Positions 34,261 to 42,182 of a DNA stretch of 64,000 bases are shown piece by piece. The notes beneath the pieces are model-generated. The model had not been told where the DNA came from. It ran no database searches and saw nothing but the letters and a program-made list of their open reading frames with translations. Position 1 is the stretch's first letter. Each line of letters begins with the position of its first letter. Source of the stretch: Micromonospora sp. H61 (GTDB lineage: Bacteria; Actinomycetota; Actinomycetes; Mycobacteriales; Micromonosporaceae); the NCBI RefSeq assembly GCF_018070325.1, contig NZ_JAGPXY010000013.1:1-64000 (forward strand), given 5' to 3'. Position numbers and translations under genes: made by a program.

Positions 34261-35124
34261 GTGAGCGGTGCTGTGCAGACGGGTTGGGCCTCTTCGGCCG
34301 GCCCTGCCGCGCCGACACCGGCCCGGTCGCGGCGGCGTTGGCTGCTGGCTGTGACGGTGGCCTGGGCGGTGCTGCTGGCCGGGCTCACCTGGATATCGGT
34401 GCGGAACGACCCGCCGACCGTGCGCGAACAGCGTTCCCTCGATCAGGCCGGCCCGGTGGTCGACCGGGCGGTCGGCGAGCTGGCTCGCGCGGCCGGTGCG
34501 GCCGGTCTGCTGGAACTGAGCCCCGCGCGGGTCGCGTCCGGCTGCCGGGTCACCCCGTTCGCCGACGGGGCGAGGCTGCGACGCGAGGTCGGGGTGCTCG
34601 CTGCCACCGGTGACGAGCGGGCCGTGCTGACCGGCATCGCCGAGCGGCTGCCGGCGAGCTGGCGGGCCGGGGTCGGGCCCGGGGTGGACGGCCCCGAGCT
34701 GCGCGCCGACGCCGGAGAGTTCGTGGCCGTCGAGAGCAGGCCGACCGTCGACGGCCGGGTGCGGCTGGTCGTCGACACCGGTTGCCGACCGGTCGGCGCC
34801 GGTTACACGCCGTCCCCGGCCACCGCTGCCGGCCCGGAGACCACCGCGCTGGCCGCCGCACTGACGGCCCTCGACCGACCGGGTGACGCCGCGGCGGAGC
34901 AGGTCACCGCGCCCTGCCCGGGCGGCGGGCTCGCCCGTACCGCGTGGTCCGCGAGCGGTTCCGGCCCGGCGGCGTCGACGGCCGCACTCGCCCCGCTGGC
35001 CGGTAACGCCCCACTGCTGGACCAACCCCCGGTGTACGCGTACCGCAGCGGCGCCGTCACGGTGCTGGCCGAGATCGGCCCGGACGCCACCCGACTGGCC
35101 GCCACCGTCGGCTGCCCGAGCTGA
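34261..35124 (+). CDS. Membrane-anchored extracytoplasmic protein of unknown function
   Basis: A 287-residue protein with a cytoplasmic basic stretch (ARSRRRW), one hydrophobic segment (LLAVTVAWAVLLAGLTWISV, about residues 27-47) and a long outer domain. The domain holds three separated cysteines (ASGCRV, VDTGCRP, TAPCPGG) plus one at the end (VGCPS), possibly two disulfides. Ala/Thr/Pro-rich linkers separate two halves. No known domain recognised. GTG 34261 gives MSGAVQTG. It is convergent with the debranching-enzyme gene, with the hairpin covering both stop codons. Confidence 0.7.
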   Translation: MSGAVQTGWASSAGPAAPTPARSRRRWLLAVTVAWAVLLAGLTWISVRNDPPTVREQRSLDQAGPVVDRAVGELARAAGAAGLLELSPARVASGCRVTPFADGARLRREVGVLAATGDERAVLTGIAERLPASWRAGVGPGVDGPELRADAGEFVAVESRPTVDGRVRLVVDTGCRPVGAGYTPSPATAAGPETTALAAALTALDRPGDAAAEQVTAPCPGGGLARTAWSASGSGPAASTAALAPLAGNAPLLDQPPVYAYRSGAVTVLAEIGPDATRLAATVGCPS

Positions 35125-35145
35125 GCGGGGCAGCCCGCTCGGCTC
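35118..35145. terminator. Bidirectional hairpin over two convergent stop codons
   Basis: GAGCTGAGCGGG (35118-35129) pairs with CCCGCTCGGCTC (35134-35145) with one wobble or mismatch and a four-base loop. It overlaps the ends of both genes (stops at 35124 and 35144). Confidence 0.6.
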
Positions 35146-37198
35146 AGCCGTCGTCCGGTTGGTCCTCCGGGTCACGGCTGCGGCCCAACGCGTCGACCAT
35201 GCCCCACCGGCCGGGGATGTCCAGCAGCTCGACCCGGCCCATCCCCGGTGGCACGGCCGGGTCGATGATCAGGTGCTCGCCCTGCGGCTCCAACCCCAGC
35301 ATCACCCGCAGCAGCAGCAGCGGGGTGCCGGTCGACCAGGCCTGCGGGCTGCACGCGGTCGGGTACTCCACCGGGTAGTCGGTGAGGTCGCGGGCGTAGC
35401 CGGCGAACGCCTCCGGCAGCCGACCCTCGAAGTACCGGGACGCGGCCAGCATCGTGTCGCAGATCAGCCCGGCCTCCTCCCGGAAGCCGTACCGCCACAA
35501 CCCCCAGGCGATGATCGAGTTGTCGAACGGCCAGACGGTGCCCACGTGGTAGCCGATCGGGTTGTACCGCCCCTCGTCCGCGGCGAGCGTCCGCACCCCC
35601 CAGCCGGAGAACAGTCGTGGCCCGAGCAGGTGCTCGACCACCTTGCCGGCGCGCGACTCGTCCACGATGCCGCTCCACAGCAGGTGCCCGATGTTCGAGG
35701 TCAGCGCGTCCACCTGCCGGCCGTCGGCGTCCAACGCGAGCGCGTAGTGCTCGCGGTCGGCGATCCAGAAGTCGCTGTCGAACCGCCGTTTCAGGTCGGC
35801 GGCCTGCCGCTCCAACTCGTCGGCGAACTCCGGGTCGTTCCAGAACTTCCGGGCCAGCCGGGCGGCCCGGACCTTCGCGTCGTAGGCGTAGCCCTGCAAC
35901 TCGCAGGTGGCCCGGGGAAAGCCGGGCAGTTGACCGTCTGCGTACGAGATGGCGTCCCAGGAGTCCTTCCAGCACTGGTTCTGCAGGCCGGTCTCCGGGT
36001 TTCGGGTCTGGTACCAGAGGTAGCCGGTGCCGAGCAGGTCGCCGTAGGTGTCGATCCACTCCAACGCCGCGCGGACCTGCGGTTCCAGCTTGCGGACGAG
36101 TGCGGCGTCACCGGTCCACAGCTCGTACTCGTCGATCAGGATGATGAACAGGGGCGTCGAGTCGGCCGACCCGTAGTACGGCGAGTGTGGCTGCTCCTCG
36201 AAGCCGGCGGTCTCCCCGTACCGCAGCTCGTGCAGGATCTTGCCGGGTTCCTCGTCCCGGAAGTCGTCCACCCGCTGCCCCTGAAGGCCGGCCAGCATCA
36301 GGATGGTCGGTGGGACCAGCTCCGGCAGGAACGGCAGCACCTGCAACGAGGTGATGATGCTGTCCCGGCCGAACAGGGTCATGAACCAGGGCAGTCCCGC
36401 GGCGATCAGCCGTACGCCCAGGGCGATCGACTCGTAGCGCAGCGCGGCCAGGTCGTTGAGGCTGCGCCGGTACGCCCCGGCCAGCGGCTCGCAGTCGCAG
36501 CCGAGCTTCGGCGCCCGGTCCATCAGCTCCTGCTGCTCGGCCCGGATGACGTCGGCGCTGCGGCTGCCGCCGTACGGGAGGGTGGCCCGGATGTCCTCGC
36601 CCCGGGCCCCGTAGACGACGCTGGACACGTGCAGCCTGGTGGTCCAGCTGTCGTTGCGGGCTATCCGGACCCGGAAGGTCATTCCGGTCTCGTCGATCCG
36701 CGCCGGCGCGGTGGTACTGACCGTCATCTCCCGGTGGAACGCCTCCCGCCGGTAGGTCAGCCGCAGTTCGTTCTCGGCGACAGTGACTGTGGTCCGCCCC
36801 CGCTTCTGTCGAGAGTTCTTGATTTCGAAGAGGTCGGCGAAGTCGGCCCCGATCTCGATCCGGAGGGTGCACTCGACCTCCGCGCCGAGGTGGTTCAGCA
36901 CTGTCAGCTCCTCCTCGAAGCTGCCGACGATCGCCCGGCTGCGGATCACCGACGCCTTGGCGTCCAGGTAGTGCGTGGGTTCGCCGGGGGCGAGGAAGAA
37001 CTTGGTGCGGTACGACTCGGTGTCGTCGACGGAGAGGGCGTGCAGCCGTTCGCCGTCCAGGGTGAGCACCCAGGTGGACAGGAAGCGGGTGTCGAAGGAG
37101 AACAGCCCGGTGGGGAAGTCGTAGGACGGTTCGATGTCCCCGCGCCGATCGCTGACCAGGAAGGTGTTGCCGTCCAGGATGCTGACGAGGTCCTTCAC
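35144..37198 (-). CDS. Amylo-alpha-1,6-glucosidase-like glycogen debranching protein
   Basis: A 684-residue protein with a glycogen-debranching N-terminal beta-sandwich domain (about 1-215, starting MKDLVSILDGNTFLVSD) and an (alpha/alpha)6 barrel related to GDE_C/GH63-like glucosidases (about 250-640). Barrel landmarks are PWFMTLFGRDSIITSLQ, WYQTRNPETGLQNQCWKDSW, HLLWSGIV and GYHVGTVWPFDNSI. It probably hydrolyses alpha-1,6 branches or other alpha-glucosidic links in glycogen or oligosaccharides. Its ATG overlaps the stop of the SCP2-domain gene (ATGA), so the pair is translationally coupled. Confidence 0.88.
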   Translation of the reverse strand: MKDLVSILDGNTFLVSDRRGDIEPSYDFPTGLFSFDTRFLSTWVLTLDGERLHALSVDDTESYRTKFFLAPGEPTHYLDAKASVIRSRAIVGSFEEELTVLNHLGAEVECTLRIEIGADFADLFEIKNSRQKRGRTTVTVAENELRLTYRREAFHREMTVSTTAPARIDETGMTFRVRIARNDSWTTRLHVSSVVYGARGEDIRATLPYGGSRSADVIRAEQQELMDRAPKLGCDCEPLAGAYRRSLNDLAALRYESIALGVRLIAAGLPWFMTLFGRDSIITSLQVLPFLPELVPPTILMLAGLQGQRVDDFRDEEPGKILHELRYGETAGFEEQPHSPYYGSADSTPLFIILIDEYELWTGDAALVRKLEPQVRAALEWIDTYGDLLGTGYLWYQTRNPETGLQNQCWKDSWDAISYADGQLPGFPRATCELQGYAYDAKVRAARLARKFWNDPEFADELERQAADLKRRFDSDFWIADREHYALALDADGRQVDALTSNIGHLLWSGIVDESRAGKVVEHLLGPRLFSGWGVRTLAADEGRYNPIGYHVGTVWPFDNSIIAWGLWRYGFREEAGLICDTMLAASRYFEGRLPEAFAGYARDLTDYPVEYPTACSPQAWSTGTPLLLLRVMLGLEPQGEHLIIDPAVPPGMGRVELLDIPGRWGMVDALGRSRDPEDQPDDG

Positions 37199-37575
37199 CG
37201 AAGTCGCCCGGCTGCTCGGCGGGCCGTTTCGCGGGGGTCCCGGGTGCCGGGCGGGTTCGGGAAGAACCGGCGGAAGGCGAGGAAGAGCACCACGTTCCCG
37301 CTGAACGTGCTCTCGTTGCGCAGCACCGCCGCGACCCCCTGGGCCTCGCCGGTGATCAGTCGGTCGAAGAGGGCGGCGCTGCTGTACCAGATGGCGTCGG
37401 CCGGGCCACGCCCACGACTGACCTCCACGAACCCGGGCCGCATCCGGACCAGCCAGTGTTCGGTGCGGTGGTCCTCGCCGAGGTCGATCTGGAGGGTGCC
37501 GTCGGCCAGGCCGCCCAGGACGTCGGGTGCGCGCGACGGCAGTGCCTCGAAGAACCTCTCCGCCGCCTCGGTCAC
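37195..37575 (-). CDS. SCP2 sterol-binding-domain protein
   Basis: A 126-residue single-domain protein with an SCP2-like fold: AAERFFEALPSRAP at the N-terminus, the strand GTLQIDLGEDHRTEHWLVRM, and the late helix FDRLITGEAQGVAAVLRNES with a GNVVLFLAFRR finish. SCP2 domains bind lipids or hydrophobic ligands in a cleft. GTG 37575 (VTEAAERF) was chosen. The coupling (four-base overlap) to a debranching enzyme is unexpected, and no published role is known to me. Binding function is by family only. Confidence 0.8.
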   Translation of the reverse strand: MTEAAERFFEALPSRAPDVLGGLADGTLQIDLGEDHRTEHWLVRMRPGFVEVSRGRGPADAIWYSSAALFDRLITGEAQGVAAVLRNESTFSGNVVLFLAFRRFFPNPPGTRDPRETARRAAGRLR

Positions 37576-37654
37576 ATCCGAATCGTAGGCAGCCGTCCGA
37601 GATGTCGGGTCGGTATCGACACTCCGCTCGGATCGGCCCACCGCCGCCGTGCGG

Positions 37655-38017
37655 TCAGTAGACGAGTGCCTGCGCGCCCTCGGCCAACGCCTCCTCGACG
37701 AAGACCGCGGCACCGGCGATCCGGACCCCGGGGAGTACGTCGTCCGGGCCGATCTCCCGTCGGGCCGCGCACTGCGTGCAGGCGGTCACCCGGCCGCTGG
37801 TCAGGATGACGTGCAACAACTCGGCCAGGGGCGCGGAGTGCGGCAGGTCGAACTGCTGGGCGCGACCGGGCAGCGCGAACCAGGTGGACTCACCGGTCAG
37901 CCAGAGCGAGACGTCCACCCCGGCCGCTACCGCCGTCGCGGCGACGGTGAATGCCTGCGCGCACCGCTCCGGGGCGTCCGCCCCTGCGGTGGCCTTGACG
38001 ACGAGATTGCGGGCCAT
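37655..38017 (-). CDS. DsrE-family protein
   Basis: A 120-residue protein of the DsrE/DsrF-like fold: RNLVVKATAGADAPERCAQAF, the central strand GVDVSLWLTGE and the loop ACTQCAARREIG with a CxxC pair. In sulfur-oxidising bacteria DsrE relays sulfur through a conserved cysteine; the CxxC here could serve a similar sulfur-carrier or redox role, which is inferred. ATG 38017 was preferred over ATG 38029, as MARNLVV starts the domain. It is divergent from the nitrobindin-like gene and its small membrane ORF. Confidence 0.78.
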   Translation of the reverse strand: MARNLVVKATAGADAPERCAQAFTVAATAVAAGVDVSLWLTGESTWFALPGRAQQFDLPHSAPLAELLHVILTSGRVTACTQCAARREIGPDDVLPGVRIAGAAVFVEEALAEGAQALVY

Positions 38018-38032
38018 GTGGCCCAGCATAGG

Positions 38033-38146
38033 ATGGCCGGGATGGTTACCGAGATCGGGTTTGTCAGCCTGCTGGTCGCTGGCCTGGGCGGGCTCGCCGG
38101 TGGCCTGGTCTACCTTGCCGTACGCATTTCGAGAGGACGCTGGTGA
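38033..38146 (+). CDS. 37-residue single-pass membrane ORF coupled to nitrobindin-like gene
   Basis: An ORF beginning MAGMVTEIGF with one membrane segment (SLLVAGLGGLAGGLVYLAV) and a basic end (RISRGRW). Its stop overlaps the start of the next gene by four bases (GTGA), so it would be translated in the same message. An inner ATG at 38042 would shorten it to 34 residues. Composition, topology and overlap support a real gene, but I know of no characterised homologue. Confidence 0.5.
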   Translation: MAGMVTEIGFVSLLVAGLGGLAGGLVYLAVRISRGRW

Positions 38147-38730
38147 GCGAGAACCCGCTGCAGCCGCCGTGGCTGAACGCGCCGCCGGTCGAGGAGTACC
38201 CGTTCGAGGAGAGCCACGACCTGCGGGTCGGGCCGAAGCTGCACCCCGCGCTGGATGCCCTGCTGCCGTACATCGGTCTGTGGCGTGGTCGGGGCAAGGG
38301 CGGCTTCCCCACCATTGAGGATTTCGACTACGCGCAGGAGATCCGGATCAGCCACGACGGCCGACCGTTTCTGCACTACGAGTCGCGTGCGTGGATCCTC
38401 GACGAGCAGAGCAAGCCGGTCCGTCCGGCCGGCCGCGAGGTGGGCTGGTGGCGGCCGGTGCTGGTGGACGGGCGGGCGACCGACGAGCTGGAGGCGCTGC
38501 TGACCACCCCGACCGGGGTGATGGAGCTGCACCTGGGCAAGCGCACCGGCACGCAGCTCGAGTTCGCCACCGACGCGGTGATCCGGACTCCGACCGCCAA
38601 GGAGGTCACCGGTGGGCACCGGCTCTTCGGCATCGTCGAGGGTGCGCTTCTCTACGCCCAGGAGATGGCCGCCATGGGGCACGGGCTCAGCCCGCACCTC
38701 TCCGCCCGACTCGTCCGGGTCGGCGGCTGA
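38143..38730 (+). CDS. Nitrobindin-like FABP-family haem-binding protein
   Basis: A 195-residue beta-barrel protein of the nitrobindin (DUF1794/FABP) family. The motif YIGLWRGRGKG fits the GxWxGxG signature, and the following EDFDYAQEIRISHDG and FLHYESRAWIL are typical. The C-terminal MGHGLSPHLSARL provides a histidine as the expected proximal ligand for ferric haem. Family members bind haem and can isomerise peroxynitrite or sense NO. GTG 38143 overlaps the stop of the small membrane ORF. It is convergent with the class IV aminotransferase. Confidence 0.85.
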   Translation: MSENPLQPPWLNAPPVEEYPFEESHDLRVGPKLHPALDALLPYIGLWRGRGKGGFPTIEDFDYAQEIRISHDGRPFLHYESRAWILDEQSKPVRPAGREVGWWRPVLVDGRATDELEALLTTPTGVMELHLGKRTGTQLEFATDAVIRTPTAKEVTGGHRLFGIVEGALLYAQEMAAMGHGLSPHLSARLVRVGG

Positions 38731-38751
38731 CCCCGACGGTCGGTCACAGCA

Positions 38752-39630
38752 CTAGACGGGGAAACCCAGCAGGGCCTGCAGGGCGGGGGTACGCGGGCAG
38801 CGAGCCCTCCGTACCCCGTCCAGCGTATGGACCTCGGCGGCTCCGCGCAGTGACGAGGTGAACCACACGCCGTCCGCCGCGTCCAGTTCGGCGGGGGTGA
38901 CCATCCGTTCGGCGGCGCCCAGGCCCAGCTCGCTCGCGTGGGCGATCAGCCAGGCCGCTGTGGTGCCGGCGAGGATGCCGGTGCTGGCGGCCGGCACCGT
39001 GCAGAGCGTGTCGTCGGTGAGCCACACCACATTGGCGGTGGGGCCTTCCAGCGCGTACCCGTCGGAGGAGATCCAGAGCACGTCGTCCACGCCGGCCCGG
39101 CGGGCCCAGCGGCGGGCGGCGCTGTTGACCGCGTACGACGTGGACTTGATGCCGGCCGGCAGCCAGGTCAGCCCGCTGCGGGCGGCGGCGGGCAGCCCCA
39201 GCGGCAGGGTGGCCACAGTGATCCCGTCCCGCCGGGCGGCCCGGGAGGCCGCCGGCACCGGGGCCAGCGTGGCGTAGATCGTGGGCGGACCGCCGGCCTC
39301 CGGGCCTCGGGTGCAGACCAACCGAAGTGCCCCCTCCACAGCCGCTGGCCAGCCTGTTCGCACCTGGTCCAGCAGGTCGACCAGCGCGGCGGTGGGGGGC
39401 AGGGGTAGCTCCACGGCGGCCGCCGCCGTGGCCAGGCGGGCCAGGTGTTCGTCGCGCAGCCACGGTTGGCCGTCCCGCAGGTGCATGGTCTCGAAGAGGC
39501 CGTCGCCGTGCAGCACCCCGAGGTCGTCACCGCGGAGCACCGGGTCGCCGGGTGGCACCGGGCCACGCCCCAGGACGGCGATCCGCGCGGTCGGGTCGGC
39601 TCCGACCTTCTCGACGGACGACCTCACCAT
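38752..39630 (-). CDS. Class IV aminotransferase (PabC/IlvE-like)
   Basis: A 292-residue PLP enzyme of fold type IV. The conserved opening HGDGLFETMHLRDGQPWLRD lies about 45 residues in. The Schiff-base lysine is in GIKSTSYAVNSAARR, and the C-terminal phosphate-binding segment is GPTANVVWL followed by STGILAGTT. Aminodeoxychorismate lyase, D-amino-acid and branched-chain aminotransferases all share these motifs. The absence of pabAB or ilv genes nearby leaves the activity open, with PabC as my first guess. ATG 39630 gives MVRSSVEKV. It is divergent from the Fur-family gene. Confidence 0.83.
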   Translation of the reverse strand: MVRSSVEKVGADPTARIAVLGRGPVPPGDPVLRGDDLGVLHGDGLFETMHLRDGQPWLRDEHLARLATAAAAVELPLPPTAALVDLLDQVRTGWPAAVEGALRLVCTRGPEAGGPPTIYATLAPVPAASRAARRDGITVATLPLGLPAAARSGLTWLPAGIKSTSYAVNSAARRWARRAGVDDVLWISSDGYALEGPTANVVWLTDDTLCTVPAASTGILAGTTAAWLIAHASELGLGAAERMVTPAELDAADGVWFTSSLRGAAEVHTLDGVRRARCPRTPALQALLGFPV

Positions 39631-39699
39631 GACCGTCGAGCGTAGCGGTGATCGATCGCGGTGCGGGGAACAGCCCGGTGGCCGAACTATGATCGGACG

Positions 39700-40128
39700 G
39701 TGTCCGAATCCTCCCTCGCGGAAATGCTGCGGGCCCGTGGGCTGCGGCTGACGGCCCAGCGGCAGCTCGTCCTCCAGGCGGTGCTCGATCTGGGCCACGC
39801 CACCCCGGAGCAGGTGCACACCGCGGTCCGGGAGGTCGCCGCCGGCGTCAACATCACCACCATCTACCGCACGCTTGAGCTGCTGGAACGGCTCGGTCTG
39901 GTCACCCACACGCACCTGTCGCACGGCTCACCGACCTATCACGCCGCCGGTGAGCACCAACACGTCCACCTGGTCTGCCGGGAGTGTGGCGCGATCGACG
40001 AGATCGAGCCGGAGCTGCTCTGCCCCCTCGCCGACCAGTTGGCCGCGCAGCGCGGGTTCCGGGTGGACATCGGGCACGTGTCACTCTTCGGCGTCTGCGT
40101 ACGCTGCGAGAACGGGGACGAAAAATGA
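39700..40128 (+). CDS. Fur-family metalloregulator, Nur-like
   Basis: A 142-residue Fur-family repressor. The winged helix includes RGLRLTAQRQLVLQAVL and GVNITTIYRTLELLERLGLV. The dimerisation domain has the metal-binding HQHVHLVCREC and a second pair in CVRCENG, forming a structural zinc site. The stretch YRTLELLERLGLVTHTHLSHG is closest in my memory to Streptomyces Nur, a nickel-responsive regulator, but Zur or Fur specificity is not excluded. GTG 39700 was chosen. Its stop overlaps the ygfZ ATG (ATGA), linking metal sensing with iron-sulfur protein assembly. Confidence 0.85.
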   Translation: MSESSLAEMLRARGLRLTAQRQLVLQAVLDLGHATPEQVHTAVREVAAGVNITTIYRTLELLERLGLVTHTHLSHGSPTYHAAGEHQHVHLVCRECGAIDEIEPELLCPLADQLAAQRGFRVDIGHVSLFGVCVRCENGDEK

Positions 40129-41237
40129 TCGACATCGCGGGTGCGGTGGCCGTCGAGGGCATCGACGAGGCCAGCCGTGACCAGCCGGATCCGGCGCACG
40201 TCGCGGCCGGGGTGCGGGGGGTGGCCGCGCACTACGGCGACCCGCTGCGCGAGCAGCGCACCCTCGACACCGCTGTCGGTCTGGTCGACCGGTCGCATCG
40301 AGGGGTCATCGCGGTGGCCGGGGAGGAACGGGCCAGCTGGCTGCACACAGTCACCTCGCAGCACCTGAACGCGCTGGCCGCCGGTGAGGGCACCGAGTTG
40401 CTGGTGCTGTCGCCGCACGGCCACGTCGAGCAGCACGCCATGGTCGCCGAGGACGGCGAGACCACCTGGCTCGACACCGAGCCCGGCGCGACCGAGGGCC
40501 TGCTGACCTACCTGGAGAAGATGCGGTTCTTCAGCAAGGTCGAACCACGCGACGCGACGGCCGAGCGTGCGCTGTTGTCGCTGGTCGGGCCGGCGGCCAT
40601 GGAGGCGCTCGGCACGCTCGGCGTGACCGGGCTCGCCGCACCGGACGTGGTCGCGGTGCCGGGTCCGAAGTTCCCGCACGGTGCCGTGCCACCTCGGGCG
40701 AGCGCTCGGTACGACGTACGGCCACTGCCGATCGGCGGCTGGGCCCGACGTGGTCCGCTCGGGGTGGACCTGCTGGTGCCCCGGTCGGCGATGGACCAGG
40801 TGGTGGCGGAGCTGCGCGGTGCCGGGGTGCCGGTCGCGGGGCTGTGGGCGTACGAGGCGATCCGGGTGGCCGCCCGGCAGCCCCGGGTCGGGGTGGACAC
40901 CGACCACCGGACCATTCCGGCCGAGGTCGACCTGATCGCCCCGGCGGTGCATCTGGACAAGGGTTGCTACCGGGGGCAGGAGACGGTGGCGCGAGTGCAC
41001 AACATGGGCCGGCCGCCGCGTCGCCTCGTACTGCTGCATCTGGACGGGGTGACCACCGATCAGCCGCCGGTGGCCGGTACGCCGGTGACGCTCGACGGCC
41101 GGGCGGTCGGTTTCGTCGGCACCGCAGTGCTGCACCACGAGCTGGGCCAGGTCGCGCTCGCGGTGCTGAAGCGGAACGTCCCGGACGACGCCGCGTTGCT
41201 GATCGGCGAGACCGCGGCGGCGATCGACCCGTCCTGA
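40125..41237 (+). CDS. ygfZ: Folate-binding YgfZ/IBA57-like protein
   Basis: A 370-residue GcvT-like folate-binding protein. The diagnostic motif KGCYRGQETVARVHNMG (about residues 278-296) contains the conserved cysteine needed by YgfZ. WLHTVTSQHLNAL and LLSPHGHVEQHAM are the N-terminal landmarks. YgfZ/IBA57 proteins assist assembly or repair of 4Fe-4S enzymes, with tetrahydrofolate. ATG 40125 overlaps the stop of the Fur-family gene by four bases. The BKACE gene follows after 23 bases and may be cotranscribed. Confidence 0.9.
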   Translation: MIDIAGAVAVEGIDEASRDQPDPAHVAAGVRGVAAHYGDPLREQRTLDTAVGLVDRSHRGVIAVAGEERASWLHTVTSQHLNALAAGEGTELLVLSPHGHVEQHAMVAEDGETTWLDTEPGATEGLLTYLEKMRFFSKVEPRDATAERALLSLVGPAAMEALGTLGVTGLAAPDVVAVPGPKFPHGAVPPRASARYDVRPLPIGGWARRGPLGVDLLVPRSAMDQVVAELRGAGVPVAGLWAYEAIRVAARQPRVGVDTDHRTIPAEVDLIAPAVHLDKGCYRGQETVARVHNMGRPPRRLVLLHLDGVTTDQPPVAGTPVTLDGRAVGFVGTAVLHHELGQVALAVLKRNVPDDAALLIGETAAAIDPS

Positions 41238-41260
41238 GCGGGCCGTCTAGGATCGCCGGC

Positions 41261-42088
41261 ATGACGACAGGGACGTTGATCACGGTGGCCCCGACCGGCG
41301 CTGAGTCGGCCAAGGCGGAGGTGCCGGCGCTGCCGGTGACCCTCGACGAGTTGCTGCTCACCGCCAAGGAGTGCGAGGCGCTCGGCGCCGCCGTGATCCA
41401 CGTCCACATCCGCGACGACGAGGCCCGGCCGACGCTCGACCCGGTGCGGTTGGCCGACACGGTGGCGGCGCTGCGGGAGAGCACCGACCTGATCGTGCAG
41501 CTCTCCTCCGGTGGTGCGGTGACCGACCCGGAGGCCGCCCGGCTCGCCGTGCTGGACGCCCGTCCGGACATGGCCTCCTGCACCATGGGCACTGTCAACT
41601 TCGGCGACGACGTCTTCCTCAACCGCTGGGAGTTCATCGTCGACCTGCACACCCGGATGCAGGAGCGCGGGATCGTGCCGGAGTACGAGATCTTCGACCT
41701 CGGCCACCTGTCCGCGTTGCAGCGGTTGCTCGGCAAGTACGGGCTGCCGGCCGGCGGGCACGTGCACGTCGACTTCGTGATGGGCGTGCCGGGCGGGATG
41801 CCGGGCACCACCGAGACCCTGGTCGCGGCCCACCGGATGCTGCGGGACCTGCCCGAGGGCACCACCTTCTCGGCCACCGGCGTCGGCCGGAGCACCATCG
41901 CGGTGCTGCTGGCCTCGCTGTCGACGGGCGGGCACCTGCGGGTCGGCATGGAGGACACCGTGACCTACGCGAAGGGCCGCCCGGTGGAGTCCAACATGCA
42001 GTTGGTCGCCCGCGCTGTGGGTTTCGCCCAGCTCGCCCAGCGCCCGCCGCTGACCACCACCGAGGCCCGCGAGCTGCTCGGGCTGTAA
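41261..42088 (+). CDS. BKACE-family beta-keto acid cleavage enzyme
   Basis: A 275-residue TIM-barrel enzyme of the DUF849/BKACE family, which condenses a beta-keto acid with acetyl-CoA and cleaves it (3-keto-5-aminohexanoate cleavage type). Zinc-ligand motif HVHIRDDEARPTLD is clear, and HVHVDFVMGVPGGMPG is the second. The C-terminal HLRVGMEDTVTYAKGRP is also typical. It is not adjacent to lysine-fermentation genes, so the natural beta-keto acid is unknown. ATG 41261 gives MTTGTLITVAP. Confidence 0.87.
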   Translation: MTTGTLITVAPTGAESAKAEVPALPVTLDELLLTAKECEALGAAVIHVHIRDDEARPTLDPVRLADTVAALRESTDLIVQLSSGGAVTDPEAARLAVLDARPDMASCTMGTVNFGDDVFLNRWEFIVDLHTRMQERGIVPEYEIFDLGHLSALQRLLGKYGLPAGGHVHVDFVMGVPGGMPGTTETLVAAHRMLRDLPEGTTFSATGVGRSTIAVLLASLSTGGHLRVGMEDTVTYAKGRPVESNMQLVARAVGFAQLAQRPPLTTTEARELLGL

Positions 42089-42182
42089 GGCCGGGTCTGT
42101 CCCGCGCCCCTGTCACCCGGGCGGTGGACCTCCTGGTCACCCCGCCGCCGGGCACCCCCGGACCGTCGGTACCGTCCAGCGC

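Noticed and set aside
34883..37588. Plus-strand frame of about 900 codons
   Set aside because: It runs antisense to the debranching enzyme and the SCP2 gene and matches no protein type; it is a shadow of high G+C sequence.
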